This document shows positions 8,143 to 16,846 of a stretch of DNA of 64,000 nt, one piece after another. The position numbers were made by a program, and so were the translations under genes. Each line of letters begins with the position of its first letter. Positions within the stretch are counted from its first letter, which is position 1. This DNA is from Spyradocola sp034113365 (GTDB lineage: Bacteria > Bacillota > Clostridia > Christensenellales > UBA1750). The notes under the pieces are model-generated. The model was not told the origin of the DNA, ran no database searches, and saw nothing but the letters and a program-made list of their open reading frames with translations. The stretch covers positions 15,661-79,660 of the forward strand of contig JAXEXP010000039.1 in the NCBI GenBank assembly GCA_034113365.1, in the 5' to 3' direction.

Positions 8143-10659
8143 CTATTCGATGCTGGTGATCGTCCAATCCGTGCGGTCAGTGTGGTAGGCGATGACCTCG
8201 CGGGTCTCGCCCGGCAGCAGGTCGAAGTAGTTGTCCGAGAACTTGTAGTCGCCGTGGAGGGTCACGTGGTGGGCGAACACGTCGCTGTGCAGCGTCAGGC
8301 GCATGTGGCTGCCGGCGGGCTCGCAGGCAAGAAGCGTGACCCTGGCGGCGGGCAGTATGCGTTTTTTGTGCTCCAGCAGGTACAGCGAGGCGGGCTGGAG
8401 GGTGTGGGCGGGGAGCACGACCAGCGCGCCGCGGGTCCAGTCGCAGTCCGGCAGGGGCTCGCGCAGCACATAGGCGCGGCTGCGGGGCGCGGCGGTCAGG
8501 CGGATGTCCCGAAGCTCGCGCACCTTGCCGTCGAAGGAGACGTAGCCGTACTGCGCGGGGAGGTCGATGGCTTCGGGGCGGTCGTTGCACAGCTGCACCA
8601 CGACCTCGCCGTCCACGACGCGCAGCGCGACCTTCTGGGGGAGGAAGGCGCGCTTGACGCCGTAGTAGCCGATCTTGCGGCGCAGGTAGTAGTCCACGAT
8701 GGTCCAGCCCACTTCGCCCCAGGTGTCGTTGTACATCCAGAAGATGGCGCCGGCGCAGGTCTCCTTGAAGCGGATGGCTTCCAGGGAATAGCCCAGCAGC
8801 AGGCCGTGAACCGCGCCCGCGTAGTAGAGGTAGTCCTCCAGGGAAAGATCCTCGGCCTTGATGCCGTAGTGCTTTTCGATGCCCGCCAGCACGGTGTGCT
8901 TTTCAAAGGCGTTGTTGTGGTGGTTCCAGATGGCGCTGCCGCGCTCGATGGGCTGACCGTCGAAGTATTCGCGGATGGAATCCAGTGTGCACGGGCCGAT
9001 GTAGCCGTATTCGCTGACGAACTTGGCCGTGATCTTGTCGTAGACGAAGGGATCGATGCGGTTCTCCATCTCGGGGCTCATCATCGCCTGACCCCAGTAG
9101 TGTACGTCGCCCGCGGTCTGGCCAAAGGGCAGCGCGCCGCCGTAGGGCGAGCTGTTCCAATAGGGGATCTCCGGGCAGTTGGCGTGGATGACCTCCTTGG
9201 CGATGACGTTGGAGGCGTACAGGCCGTACTGCTTTTCGCGGGAGTAGTCCAGCCCCCAGCCCTTGCGCTCCCCGTTCTGGAAGAAGATCTCGTGATCCTC
9301 GTTGTTGCCGCACCAGATGCCCATGCACGGATGGTTGCGCAGGCGCTTGGTCTGATGGTCCATCTCCCTGCGCACCTCCTCCCGGAAGGCCTCGCGATGG
9401 TCGGGGTAGGTGGAGCAGGCGAACATGAAGTCGTGCCACAGCAGGATGCCGTACCGGTCGCACAGCTCGTAGAAGATGTCCCTCTCATACAGGCCGCCGC
9501 CCCACACGCGCAGCGCGTTGAAGTTCGCCTCGACCGCCTCCTGGATGAGGACCTCGTACTTGTGGTCGGACACGCGGGCGTAAATGCTGTCGCCGGGGAT
9601 CCAGTCGCCGCCCTTGCAGAAAATGGGCGTGCCGTTGACCACCCAGGTGAACAGGCGCTCCTCGCCCGCCTGCCGCAGCGGGGAGACGTCCAGCGCGACG
9701 GTGCGCACGCCGTACCGGAACGGGGGATACTCCGTCCTGACGCCCTCGCAGACCGCGCTGACCGCGACGTCGTACAGCGGCTGGTCGCCATAGCCGTTGG
9801 GCCACCAGAGCCGGGCGTTGGGCAGCTCGATCTCAAAGTGGATGTAGTTGCAGCCGCTGGTCAGCAGTTCGCGGCGGAGCTCCTTTGCCGCGCAGATCTG
9901 CCCCTCGTAGGACAGGGAGAAGGCAACGTCGCAGTCGCGCGTTGCGAACAGGTCGAGGTTTTCGATGTTGAGCGTGACGTCCAGCACGGCGGGCTTGCCC
10001 AGGGACTTTACCGCGACCTTGACCTCGCGAATCGCGGCGTTTTCGTAGCAGTAGAGCGCGGCGTCCCCCGTGATGCCGCAGGTCACGACCTTTGGGCCCC
10101 AGTCCCAGCCGATGGTGTACTGCGCGCGGCGCACGAAGGCGCGGCGGTAGTCGCCGCGGCCGGGGCAGCGCTCGCTCTCGTGGCAGACCGCCCAGTTCAG
10201 CTCCGCAAGATCCTCGTCTTTGACGGTCTCCAGACCCGTCGTCACGCGCACGGCCAGCTCGTTTTCGCCCTTGAGAAGGTAGGGCTTGACGTCCCGCACA
10301 AAGGGGCGATGCACGCTGCGGTGGCTGCCGATGTGCACGCCGTTGAGGTAGACCTCGCCGTGGGCGTCGATGCCATTGATGCGCAGCTCCATGGCCTCGT
10401 ACGCTGCCGTGTCCCCGTCAAACACAAAGGTCTTGCGGTACCACCAGGCGTACCGCTCGATCCACTCGCTCTCAAAGCAGTAGTCCGCCAGCACCGGGTC
10501 GCGAATGACGCCGTTTTCGATCAGGGGCATGCGCACGTCCGCGGGCAGCGCGCAGTCGTATACCTCCCGGCTTGCGTCGCCGATGCGCATGGCTTCCGCG
10601 CAGCCGCAGTTCATGGGCGCTTTGCGCAGCGTCCAGCCTTGATTCAGATCCAGCTTCAT
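8143..10659 (-). CDS. GH2 beta-mannosidase
   Basis: 838 residues. Retaining exo-enzyme that removes terminal beta-mannose. The N-terminal sugar-binding jelly roll is at about 1-200 (GEVYLNGVHIGSH), followed by the immunoglobulin-like domain. The TIM barrel carries the acid/base Glu454 in WCGNNE and the nucleophile Glu550 in FVSEYG. NARLWWPNGYG and LRVWGGGLYE are typical of GH2 mannosidases rather than beta-galactosidases. There is no signal peptide, so it acts inside the cell on imported oligosaccharides. RBS GGGAGGG precedes ATG 10659. It lies 45 bp downstream of the GH36 gene on the same strand and is probably read with it. Confidence 0.92.
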   Translation of the reverse strand: MKLDLNQGWTLRKAPMNCGCAEAMRIGDASREVYDCALPADVRMPLIENGVIRDPVLADYCFESEWIERYAWWYRKTFVFDGDTAAYEAMELRINGIDAHGEVYLNGVHIGSHRSVHRPFVRDVKPYLLKGENELAVRVTTGLETVKDEDLAELNWAVCHESERCPGRGDYRRAFVRRAQYTIGWDWGPKVVTCGITGDAALYCYENAAIREVKVAVKSLGKPAVLDVTLNIENLDLFATRDCDVAFSLSYEGQICAAKELRRELLTSGCNYIHFEIELPNARLWWPNGYGDQPLYDVAVSAVCEGVRTEYPPFRYGVRTVALDVSPLRQAGEERLFTWVVNGTPIFCKGGDWIPGDSIYARVSDHKYEVLIQEAVEANFNALRVWGGGLYERDIFYELCDRYGILLWHDFMFACSTYPDHREAFREEVRREMDHQTKRLRNHPCMGIWCGNNEDHEIFFQNGERKGWGLDYSREKQYGLYASNVIAKEVIHANCPEIPYWNSSPYGGALPFGQTAGDVHYWGQAMMSPEMENRIDPFVYDKITAKFVSEYGYIGPCTLDSIREYFDGQPIERGSAIWNHHNNAFEKHTVLAGIEKHYGIKAEDLSLEDYLYYAGAVHGLLLGYSLEAIRFKETCAGAIFWMYNDTWGEVGWTIVDYYLRRKIGYYGVKRAFLPQKVALRVVDGEVVVQLCNDRPEAIDLPAQYGYVSFDGKVRELRDIRLTAAPRSRAYVLREPLPDCDWTRGALVVLPAHTLQPASLYLLEHKKRILPAARVTLLACEPAGSHMRLTLHSDVFAHHVTLHGDYKFSDNYFDLLPGETREVIAYHTDRTDWTITSIE

Positions 10660-10704
10660 GGGATCAGCCCTCCCCGTTTTTTTTGTTCTATGTGAGGCAA
10701 GTGC

Positions 10705-12573
10705 TCAGCGCGTGGCTCTCACCAGGGTCATCTGCACGGCCTGAACATTCCCGGGAAGCGGCAGCTCTATGCCGTCGGCGTCGATTTGTGCGGCGCTGAG
10801 CAGGGTTCCGTCCTCCAGACGATAGTCGGCCGCGCGGTTCAGCTGCGGATACACGGTCATGCTCTTTTGACGCAGCCTGTTCGTGCAGACGAGCAGCACC
10901 ACTTTGTCAAAATCCATGTCGGAATACTCGAGCACGAGCACGGACTCCGTATCGGCAAGGATCCGGCAGACGGCGTTTTTCCAGAATTCCCTGTCCTTTT
11001 TGAACTGCGCGACGAACACCTTCAGGCGGGAGATGACCGTCTCCGACAGGCTGTTCAGATCGCAGCTGAAGCCCATCGGGCCGCCCGTAAGGAAGCCCTC
11101 CAGATAGGACGGCTCGATGCCCCGCACCTCGCCCCACGTCGCGTCATTGGACGCAAAGAGCCGTTCCCTGCCCGATTCGCCGTAGCTGTGCTTAAAATCG
11201 CACACGGACTCGATCACCGCCCACTTGTCGATCCATTGCGGCGGCATCCGAAGCAGCGCGTCCTTGAAGATGCGCATGCCTTCGTAGGGGCTGTGGTTGT
11301 CGCTGATCCAGATGCTGTCGAAGCTCAGGCCGGACGCAAGAGACAAACGCAGACCGCCCGATGCGCAGTTTTCCATGTGCAGATCGGGATAGAGCGTCCG
11401 AAGCTCCTGGATGAAGCGGTCATAGCCCCTGAAATAGTCGAGATATGCGCTCCGGCGGCTGTCCCACCGCAGATCCTGATTGAAGTCGAATTTGATAAAG
11501 CGGACGTGGTACCGCTCGATCAGGCCGGTCACGGTCTTGAGCAGGTATTGACAGGCCTCTTCGTTTGCAAAGTCAAAGAAATACAGCGTCTGCCCGCGGG
11601 AATCGTAGGTGAAGTAGTAATCTGCGTGGTCGCGCAGCATTCTGGACGCAGGCCCGGCGGTTTCGATCTCGAGCCAGAGGCCGAACTTCATGCCGTTATC
11701 TCTTACCAGCTTGGACAGCTCCGACATTCTGCCGCGGAAGGCTTCCGTCTCGTTCTCGTACCAGTCGCCGCGGCAGTCCCAGAAATTTCCCTGACCGAAC
11801 CACGCGGCGTCAATGACAAAGTATTCCACACCGAGCGCCTTTGCCGTCGGGATCTGCGCGGAAACGTTGTCAAAATCGATCTTCTCGAATTTGTACATCC
11901 AGGTGTTATATAGGACGGGCAGCTCCGCGCGGGGGAAATTGCGATTGAGGTAGTGATGCAGCTTGTAGCAGTCCATGTCGAGCTTGCTGCGGAATTCGTA
12001 GTACAGGATCTCCGGAAGCTCCAGCGACGCTCCGGCCGCCAGTTCCAGCGAAAGATTCCAGCTGTTCAGGCCGGCTTCGATCTCCACGACGTTCGCTTCG
12101 CCGCCGCTGGGGACGCATTTCACCTCGTACTTCCACGGCAGCTTTGTCACGATGTGGAATGCGACGCCGCGGCCGGTCTGCTGGTTCCACAGCGCGAAGA
12201 ACGGCGCGCCGCCATAGGCGCTTCGCAGGCCTTCGGTCTCTGCGGACACCGCGCTCACGAGGGGCTGCCACGCCCCCCTGCATTCGTTCTGCCAGGTGTT
12301 CAGCTGGGTGTAGACCTCGTATTCTCCGTCCTCCAGACGGAACTTCGACAGGAGGCAGTTGAGCGTGATGGGAAAGGGCGATGTGTTTTGAATCCTGTCC
12401 TTGCGCGAGACAACGCCGTTTTCGTACTGCGTGTATTCGGAACGAACGCTGCATTCCCTGCCGCTTATGCAAACCGTCTCCGAATCCCATTCGACCGCCC
12501 CCGCAAGTACGCCAAAGCTCCCGGATATTTTCCAGAAGTCTTCGGCCCGCGTGCTTTGAAATGATTTGCGCAT
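10705..12573 (-). CDS. GH36 alpha-galactosidase
   Basis: About 622 residues. Removes alpha-galactose side groups, for instance from galactomannan oligosaccharides. Visible GH36 marks are VEYFVIDAAWFG, the nucleophile Asp in FIKFDFNQD (residue 363 from this start) and the acid/base Asp in WISDNHSP (residue 425), plus ENCASGG. It is shorter than the ~730-residue GH36 enzymes, chiefly in the N-terminal sandwich. An in-frame ATG at 12597 is possible, but the ATG at 12573 has CAGGAG at good spacing and is preferred. A consensus promoter lies directly upstream. It leads the two-gene operon with the GH2 mannosidase. No secretion signal. Confidence 0.88.
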   Translation of the reverse strand: MRKSFQSTRAEDFWKISGSFGVLAGAVEWDSETVCISGRECSVRSEYTQYENGVVSRKDRIQNTSPFPITLNCLLSKFRLEDGEYEVYTQLNTWQNECRGAWQPLVSAVSAETEGLRSAYGGAPFFALWNQQTGRGVAFHIVTKLPWKYEVKCVPSGGEANVVEIEAGLNSWNLSLELAAGASLELPEILYYEFRSKLDMDCYKLHHYLNRNFPRAELPVLYNTWMYKFEKIDFDNVSAQIPTAKALGVEYFVIDAAWFGQGNFWDCRGDWYENETEAFRGRMSELSKLVRDNGMKFGLWLEIETAGPASRMLRDHADYYFTYDSRGQTLYFFDFANEEACQYLLKTVTGLIERYHVRFIKFDFNQDLRWDSRRSAYLDYFRGYDRFIQELRTLYPDLHMENCASGGLRLSLASGLSFDSIWISDNHSPYEGMRIFKDALLRMPPQWIDKWAVIESVCDFKHSYGESGRERLFASNDATWGEVRGIEPSYLEGFLTGGPMGFSCDLNSLSETVISRLKVFVAQFKKDREFWKNAVCRILADTESVLVLEYSDMDFDKVVLLVCTNRLRQKSMTVYPQLNRAADYRLEDGTLLSAAQIDADGIELPLPGNVQAVQMTLVRATR

Positions 12574-12611
12574 AATACATGCATCTCCTGTTTCCATCCT
12601 TCGGTTGAATC

Positions 12612-12640
12612 ATTATAACATATAGCGTTCACCCCGTCAA
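12612..12640 (-). promoter_or_regulatory. sigma-A promoter of the GH36-GH2 operon
   Basis: Minus strand: -35 TTGACG (12635-12640), exactly 17 bp, -10 TATAAT (12612-12617). Strong match; the leader is only about 30 nt. Confidence 0.8.
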
Positions 12641-12829
12641 AACGGTTCCGGCAAACTGGTCGCATTGGAACATACAGGTGCTCTAGCCTCAAACAGAGCG
12701 GTTGACGGCGCATCCCCGGCTGCGGCGGGGTGCCGGAATCCATGCGCACGCGCGCGCGGCGGCCTGCTTTTTGGTTTTTACGGGTATGATCGCGCGCGGG
12801 GCGGGCAAACTGCAAACGAGGTGATTTTT

Positions 12830-13090
12830 ATGGCCAAGCAAGGCATGGCAAGACCCGACCGCACGCACACCCGGCCGAAAAACGAGCGGCCGCCCGTCCC
12901 GGAGCTGCAGGGCAAGGCGAAGAACAGCAGCCAGCCCGCACCGCCCGTCGTGAGCGGGACCTCGGGGCCCAGCCAGAAGGTGCTCCATGCGGAAAGACCC
13001 ATCGCAAAGGCGTATCCCGAAATCGACAACGACCTTGCGCGGGACAACCTGGAGAACGACCTGCCCGACGCCGAGCTGCAGGATCTCTGA
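12830..13090 (+). CDS. Small hydrophilic protein of unknown function
   Basis: 86 residues, not recognised. It begins MAKQGMARPDRTHTRPKNER and is rich in Pro, Lys, Arg and Gln, then ends acidic (DNDLARDNLENDLPDAEL). It has no membrane segment or cysteine, and the low-complexity first half is probably disordered. ATG 12830 follows GAGGTG (12818-12823). The tail resembles the short acidic ends of small clostridial proteins often left as hypothetical. The SOD gene starts 50 bp downstream and may share its transcript. Confidence 0.6.
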   Translation: MAKQGMARPDRTHTRPKNERPPVPELQGKAKNSSQPAPPVVSGTSGPSQKVLHAERPIAKAYPEIDNDLARDNLENDLPDAELQDL

Positions 13091-13140
13091 ATTTGACACA
13101 CGACGCCGCATCCGGGCATACGTTGGAGAGAGGTGATCTT

Positions 13141-13587
13141 ATGAAGCGATGCTCCAGCCGCCCGGATGCGGTGGCTTATATACGCGGCGGGGCGGACGCG
13201 CCCGGCATGATGGGTCAGGTCCGGTTTTATCAGGAGCCGCACAGCGTGCTGGTGGTGGCCGACGTCGCCGGACTTCCGCAGGACAATGCGGCCGGGTTCT
13301 TCGGCTTCCACATCCACGAAGGCACGGCCTGCACCGGCGCGGGCTTTGCGGATACGGGCGGCCACTACAACCCCGGAAACGCCGGGCATCCCGACCACGC
13401 CGGAGACCTGCCTCCGCTGATGCCGCAGCAGGGCCGCGCGCATCTGGCGGTGCGGACGGACCGCTTCCGGGTGCAGGACGTACTGGGGCGCACCGTGGTC
13501 ATCCACGGCCACCCGGACGATTTTCACACGCAGCCTGCCGGAGACTCGGGGACCCGGATCGCCTGCGGCGTGATCGGCAGAAGATAG
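13141..13587 (+). CDS. sodC: Cu/Zn superoxide dismutase family protein
   Basis: 148 residues. Metal ligands are all visible: His57 and His59 in GFHIHEG, His75 in GGHYNPG, His83/His86 and Asp89 in GHPDHAGDLP, and His122 in VVIHGHPDDF. The disulphide cysteines are Cys64 and Cys142 (IACGVI). The enzyme would turn superoxide into peroxide and oxygen. Unlike most bacterial SodC it has no signal peptide or lipobox, so it is either cytoplasmic or leaves the cell by another route. Start 13141 follows AGAGGTG. A terminator follows the gene. Confidence 0.9.
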   Translation: MKRCSSRPDAVAYIRGGADAPGMMGQVRFYQEPHSVLVVADVAGLPQDNAAGFFGFHIHEGTACTGAGFADTGGHYNPGNAGHPDHAGDLPPLMPQQGRAHLAVRTDRFRVQDVLGRTVVIHGHPDDFHTQPAGDSGTRIACGVIGRR

Positions 13588-13610
13588 GTTTTACAGGGTC
13601 GTTCCATCGT

Positions 13611-13647
13611 GCGGAAGCGCTCCGATCAAGGGCGCTTTCGCTTTTTT
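13611..13647 (+). terminator. Terminator after sodC
   Basis: GCGGAAGCGC (13611-13620) pairs with GCGCTTTCGC (13632-13641, one G-T pair), followed by six T. Confidence 0.75.
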
Positions 13648-13819
13648 GCGCCCGAAAACCGGGCGTTCCGTCGCAGGATCTGGCAGGACGGACCCGTATC
13701 TGTATGCAGAAATGCTGTTGGTGAGCTGGCGCGAAACGGCGGGAAAAGCGTGCTATCATGGAGTTGGAAGAAAAATGCCGTCCGGGGGGAACGGGCGGCA
13801 GAATGGGAGGGAAGAGCGG

Positions 13820-15160
13820 ATGACGAACAAGGCCGGAACGCTCTGCAGAGGGGTTTGCCTGCTGCTGATCGTGATGCTGCTTTCGGCGGCGGGCTGCGCG
13901 CGGCAGGGGGCGCCGGAGCAGAGCCCATCGGCTTTGCAGACGAATGAAGCCGCGGCGGACGGTGAAGCCGGGCTGGTGGTGCTCTCTGCAGATGAGGACT
14001 TAATGTCCGCCTATGCGAAAGCTGCTTACGAACAATATGGCGTACAGGTGAGATTAACCGAGTGGAGCAACGAAGCGGATGAGCAGATGCTGTTGGATTT
14101 TGCCGCGGGAAAGGCGACCTTCGACGTCGTCTGTGTCAGCAACGCGCTGGGGTTCCTATACACCTCGGATGGATTGATTGACCGAGGATATTTTTCGCCC
14201 CTCAGCGGCGTCGCGCAGGTGGAGGAAAGCGTCTCGCACATGCTGCCCGTGCTGCAGGACTGCGTCACGCGGGATGGCATCATCTACGCGCTGCCCTACA
14301 TCGCGCGCACCAAGGTTTTAAGATACGATCACGAGCTTTACGATGCAAAGGCGGACGAAGACACCGCCCGCTACCGCGCCCGCACCGGGCAGACCGTCAC
14401 CACAAGCTGGCTGCAACAGATTCCGGACCAGCAGGCGTATGAAACCTGGGAGGAACTGCTGAATACTGCAATGCTGAAATACGGATGGGGCGATGCGGCA
14501 AGCAACGCCATACTGGAGCAATACATACTTTCTGCGGATGCAGAAGACTTCTCATTCGACACCGAATCATTCCGGGACGCGCTTGCGCTGATGAAAACGG
14601 CAGACACCATGAAAGGCCCGACCACTGCCGCGCCCGCAAAAATTGACATCAACAGCTTCGCTTATTATACGGAGGATTGGTTCAGCGAGGGTGCCAACAG
14701 AGAAATAGTGATGGAGTGTGACAATGTCTACGCTCCGCCGACCATCGACGCGCAGGATAGGCTGGCCATGGCGTACAGCGTACTCGCAATCAACGCGTTC
14801 TCAGCGAAGCAGGAAGAAGCGCTCCGGTTCCTAGAATGTGCGGCAGACATTGGTTTGAACGGAGATGGAACGGAAGAGGGCGAGGAACTCGGGGCCATCC
14901 TGCAATACGGCTCGCCGGACACAGCCGCCTGCTACACGGACGAGGCGCACATCCGAACCATCGCGGGCAACGACCCGGAAAACCAGCAGCGCTGGCGGGA
15001 GCTGACGCAGCGCCTCGCGCCCATCACCAACACCGGGTACCTGACGGCATTCTACCTGGAGATTTACCCGATGTACCGGGATGGGGCCATCACGGCGGAG
15101 CAGTGCGCGCGCATGACGCAGGAGCGCTACGAGATGTACAAAGCGGAACAGGGGAAATGA
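13820..15160 (+). CDS. Extracellular solute-binding lipoprotein of an ABC importer
   Basis: 446 residues. A lipoprotein signal ends at SAAGC with the lipid-bearing Cys near residue 26, followed by a Ser/Ala/Glu-rich linker. The mature part looks like a family 1 (sugar-type) binding protein: VVLSADEDLMSAYAKAAYEQYG, then FDVVCVSNALGFLY and a C-terminal half with LAMAYSVLAINAFSAKQEEA. It would hold the ligand on the cell surface for the two permeases that follow directly. RBS GGGAGG precedes ATG 13820. The ligand cannot be told from sequence. Confidence 0.82.
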   Translation: MTNKAGTLCRGVCLLLIVMLLSAAGCARQGAPEQSPSALQTNEAAADGEAGLVVLSADEDLMSAYAKAAYEQYGVQVRLTEWSNEADEQMLLDFAAGKATFDVVCVSNALGFLYTSDGLIDRGYFSPLSGVAQVEESVSHMLPVLQDCVTRDGIIYALPYIARTKVLRYDHELYDAKADEDTARYRARTGQTVTTSWLQQIPDQQAYETWEELLNTAMLKYGWGDAASNAILEQYILSADAEDFSFDTESFRDALALMKTADTMKGPTTAAPAKIDINSFAYYTEDWFSEGANREIVMECDNVYAPPTIDAQDRLAMAYSVLAINAFSAKQEEALRFLECAADIGLNGDGTEEGEELGAILQYGSPDTAACYTDEAHIRTIAGNDPENQQRWRELTQRLAPITNTGYLTAFYLEIYPMYRDGAITAEQCARMTQERYEMYKAEQGK

Positions 15161-15164
15161 TGCG

Positions 15165-16004
15165 ATGAAGGGGAAGCGGGCAAGTGCAGCTCTGCTGCTC
15201 GCGCCGAGCCTGACCGGGGTGCTGGCGCTTTATGTGGTGCCGCTGCTGTGGGGCGGCGCATTCGCGGTCTGGTCGCCCGCGCAGGGGTTTTTGGGCGCGC
15301 AGGCGCTGGCGGACACGATGGGCAACGCCATGTTCCGGCAGGGGCTGGGCAATACGCTGCTGCTGCTCGTGACCGCCGTGCCGCTGACGCTTCTGCTCGC
15401 GCTGCTCCTGAGCTTTGCGGTGGTTTTCCTGCGCTCGGCGTCGGGCTGGGTGCAGAGCCTGCTCTTTTTGCCCTACGTCGTGCCCACCGTCGCGGTGATC
15501 TTCGTGTTCCGCTGGGCGTTCGACTACAACGGCGTGGTCAACCGGCTGCTGGGCGCATTTGGCGTCGGGCGGGTGATCTGGCTCAGCGGCGCGCAGCTGC
15601 AGGCGGTGATCCTGGCACTGTTCGTCTGGAAGAACGCGGGGTTTTTCGTGGTGCTGCTCAGCGCGCGGCTGTCGGGTACGCCGCGGGAGCTCGTGGAGGC
15701 GGCGCAGCTGGACGGCGCGGGGCGGTGGCGCTGCATACGGCACATTTATCTTCCGCAGCTGCGCCCGACGCTGGTGTTTTCCACGGTGCTGTGCTCGGTG
15801 CAGGCGCTGGACATCTTCCGCGAGTGCTATCTGCTGGCGGGCAGCTATCCGGCGCGCGAGGTGTACACGCTGCAGCACTATCTGTACAACTGCTTTCATC
15901 GGGGCGATTACGCCAGCGCGGCGTCGGCGCTCTATGCGCTGCTGCCCGTCATCGCCGCCCTGGTGTGGCTGCTGCTGAGGGGGGATGCGCGTGAAAGGGC
16001 ATAG
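15165..16004 (+). CDS. ABC sugar-type permease, MalF-like
   Basis: 279 residues with about six membrane segments. The EAA loop that docks on the ATPase is clear at about residues 178-202 (VEAAQLDGAGRWRCI, then IYLPQL). The gene begins 4 bp after the binding-protein stop, so the two are translationally linked. No ATP-binding subunit is in this operon; it would have to borrow a shared MsmK/MalK-type ATPase, which is common for sugar importers in Firmicutes. Confidence 0.88.
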   Translation: MKGKRASAALLLAPSLTGVLALYVVPLLWGGAFAVWSPAQGFLGAQALADTMGNAMFRQGLGNTLLLLVTAVPLTLLLALLLSFAVVFLRSASGWVQSLLFLPYVVPTVAVIFVFRWAFDYNGVVNRLLGAFGVGRVIWLSGAQLQAVILALFVWKNAGFFVVLLSARLSGTPRELVEAAQLDGAGRWRCIRHIYLPQLRPTLVFSTVLCSVQALDIFRECYLLAGSYPAREVYTLQHYLYNCFHRGDYASAASALYALLPVIAALVWLLLRGDARERA

Positions 16005-16836
16005 AAGGGCGCTGGAGGCTGCGGCCGCCGTGCTGCTCGCGCTGCCCTTCCTGCTGCCGCTGCTGGTCCTGCTGAGCCACTCCTTTCTGAGCGGCTGGGA
16101 GCTGCGGCAGCTGATGGCCGGGATGGGCAGCTTCGCGCAAGAGTGCTTTCTGCCGCTGCACATCCCGCCGATGGAGGTCAGCCTGCACCAGTACCGCGCG
16201 CTGCTGCTGGAGCGGCCGGAGATCCTGCGCACGCTGCTCAACGCCGCAGGGTACGCGGCCGCGACGCTTATAGGCATGCTGCTGGTCGCGCCGTCTGCGG
16301 CGTTTGTGTTCGCGAAGCTGCGCTTCCGGGGGCGGGACGCGCTGTTTCTGGGCTATGTGGTGCTGCTTCTGCTGCCCTTTCAGGTGATGTGCGTGCCGCA
16401 AACCCTGACGATGGACGCGCTGGGGCTGATGGATTCGCCGCTGGCGCTGATCCTGCCCGAGGTGTTCTCGCCGCTGTACGTGTTCCTGCTGCGGCAGTTC
16501 CTGCGCAGCATCCCCGACAGCCTGCTGGAGGCCGCGGCGCTGGACGGCGCGGGGCTCGTGCGCACCTACGCGTCCATCGTGCTGCCCGTGAGCGCGCCCG
16601 CGCTGTGCGTCTGCGGCATGCTGTGCGCCGCAAAGTGCTGGGGCATGATCGAGCAGCCGCTGCTGTTTCTGGACACCCGGGCGCTGTTTCCGCTGTCGCT
16701 GTACATCAACGAGATGCTGACCGCCGGGCAGCCGGAGTTTCTGTCGGCCTGCGTGCTGGCGGTGACGCCGGTGCTGCTGGCGTTCCTGTTACTTAATGAC
16801 GACATCATGCAGGGCATCACCCAAATGGAGCTGTGA
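15985..16836 (+). CDS. ABC sugar-type permease, MalG-like
   Basis: 283 residues, about six membrane segments, with EAA loop LLEAAALDGAGLVRTY and IVLP downstream. Its start overlaps the previous permease by 20 bp. It is the second half of the membrane channel. A sizeable loop after the first membrane segment (about residues 35-70) is typical of MalG-type partners. Confidence 0.87.
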   Translation: MRVKGHRRALEAAAAVLLALPFLLPLLVLLSHSFLSGWELRQLMAGMGSFAQECFLPLHIPPMEVSLHQYRALLLERPEILRTLLNAAGYAAATLIGMLLVAPSAAFVFAKLRFRGRDALFLGYVVLLLLPFQVMCVPQTLTMDALGLMDSPLALILPEVFSPLYVFLLRQFLRSIPDSLLEAAALDGAGLVRTYASIVLPVSAPALCVCGMLCAAKCWGMIEQPLLFLDTRALFPLSLYINEMLTAGQPEFLSACVLAVTPVLLAFLLLNDDIMQGITQMEL

Positions 16837-16846
16837 GGTGAAGCGT

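Noticed and set aside
8122..10695. Very long open frame on the plus strand opposite the GH2 gene (another at 27914-31051 opposite kdpDE)
   Set aside because: They are exact antisense shadows of GC-rich genes with recognisable families; the shadow products are low-complexity Val/Ala/His/Gln-rich and lack domains and ribosome sites.
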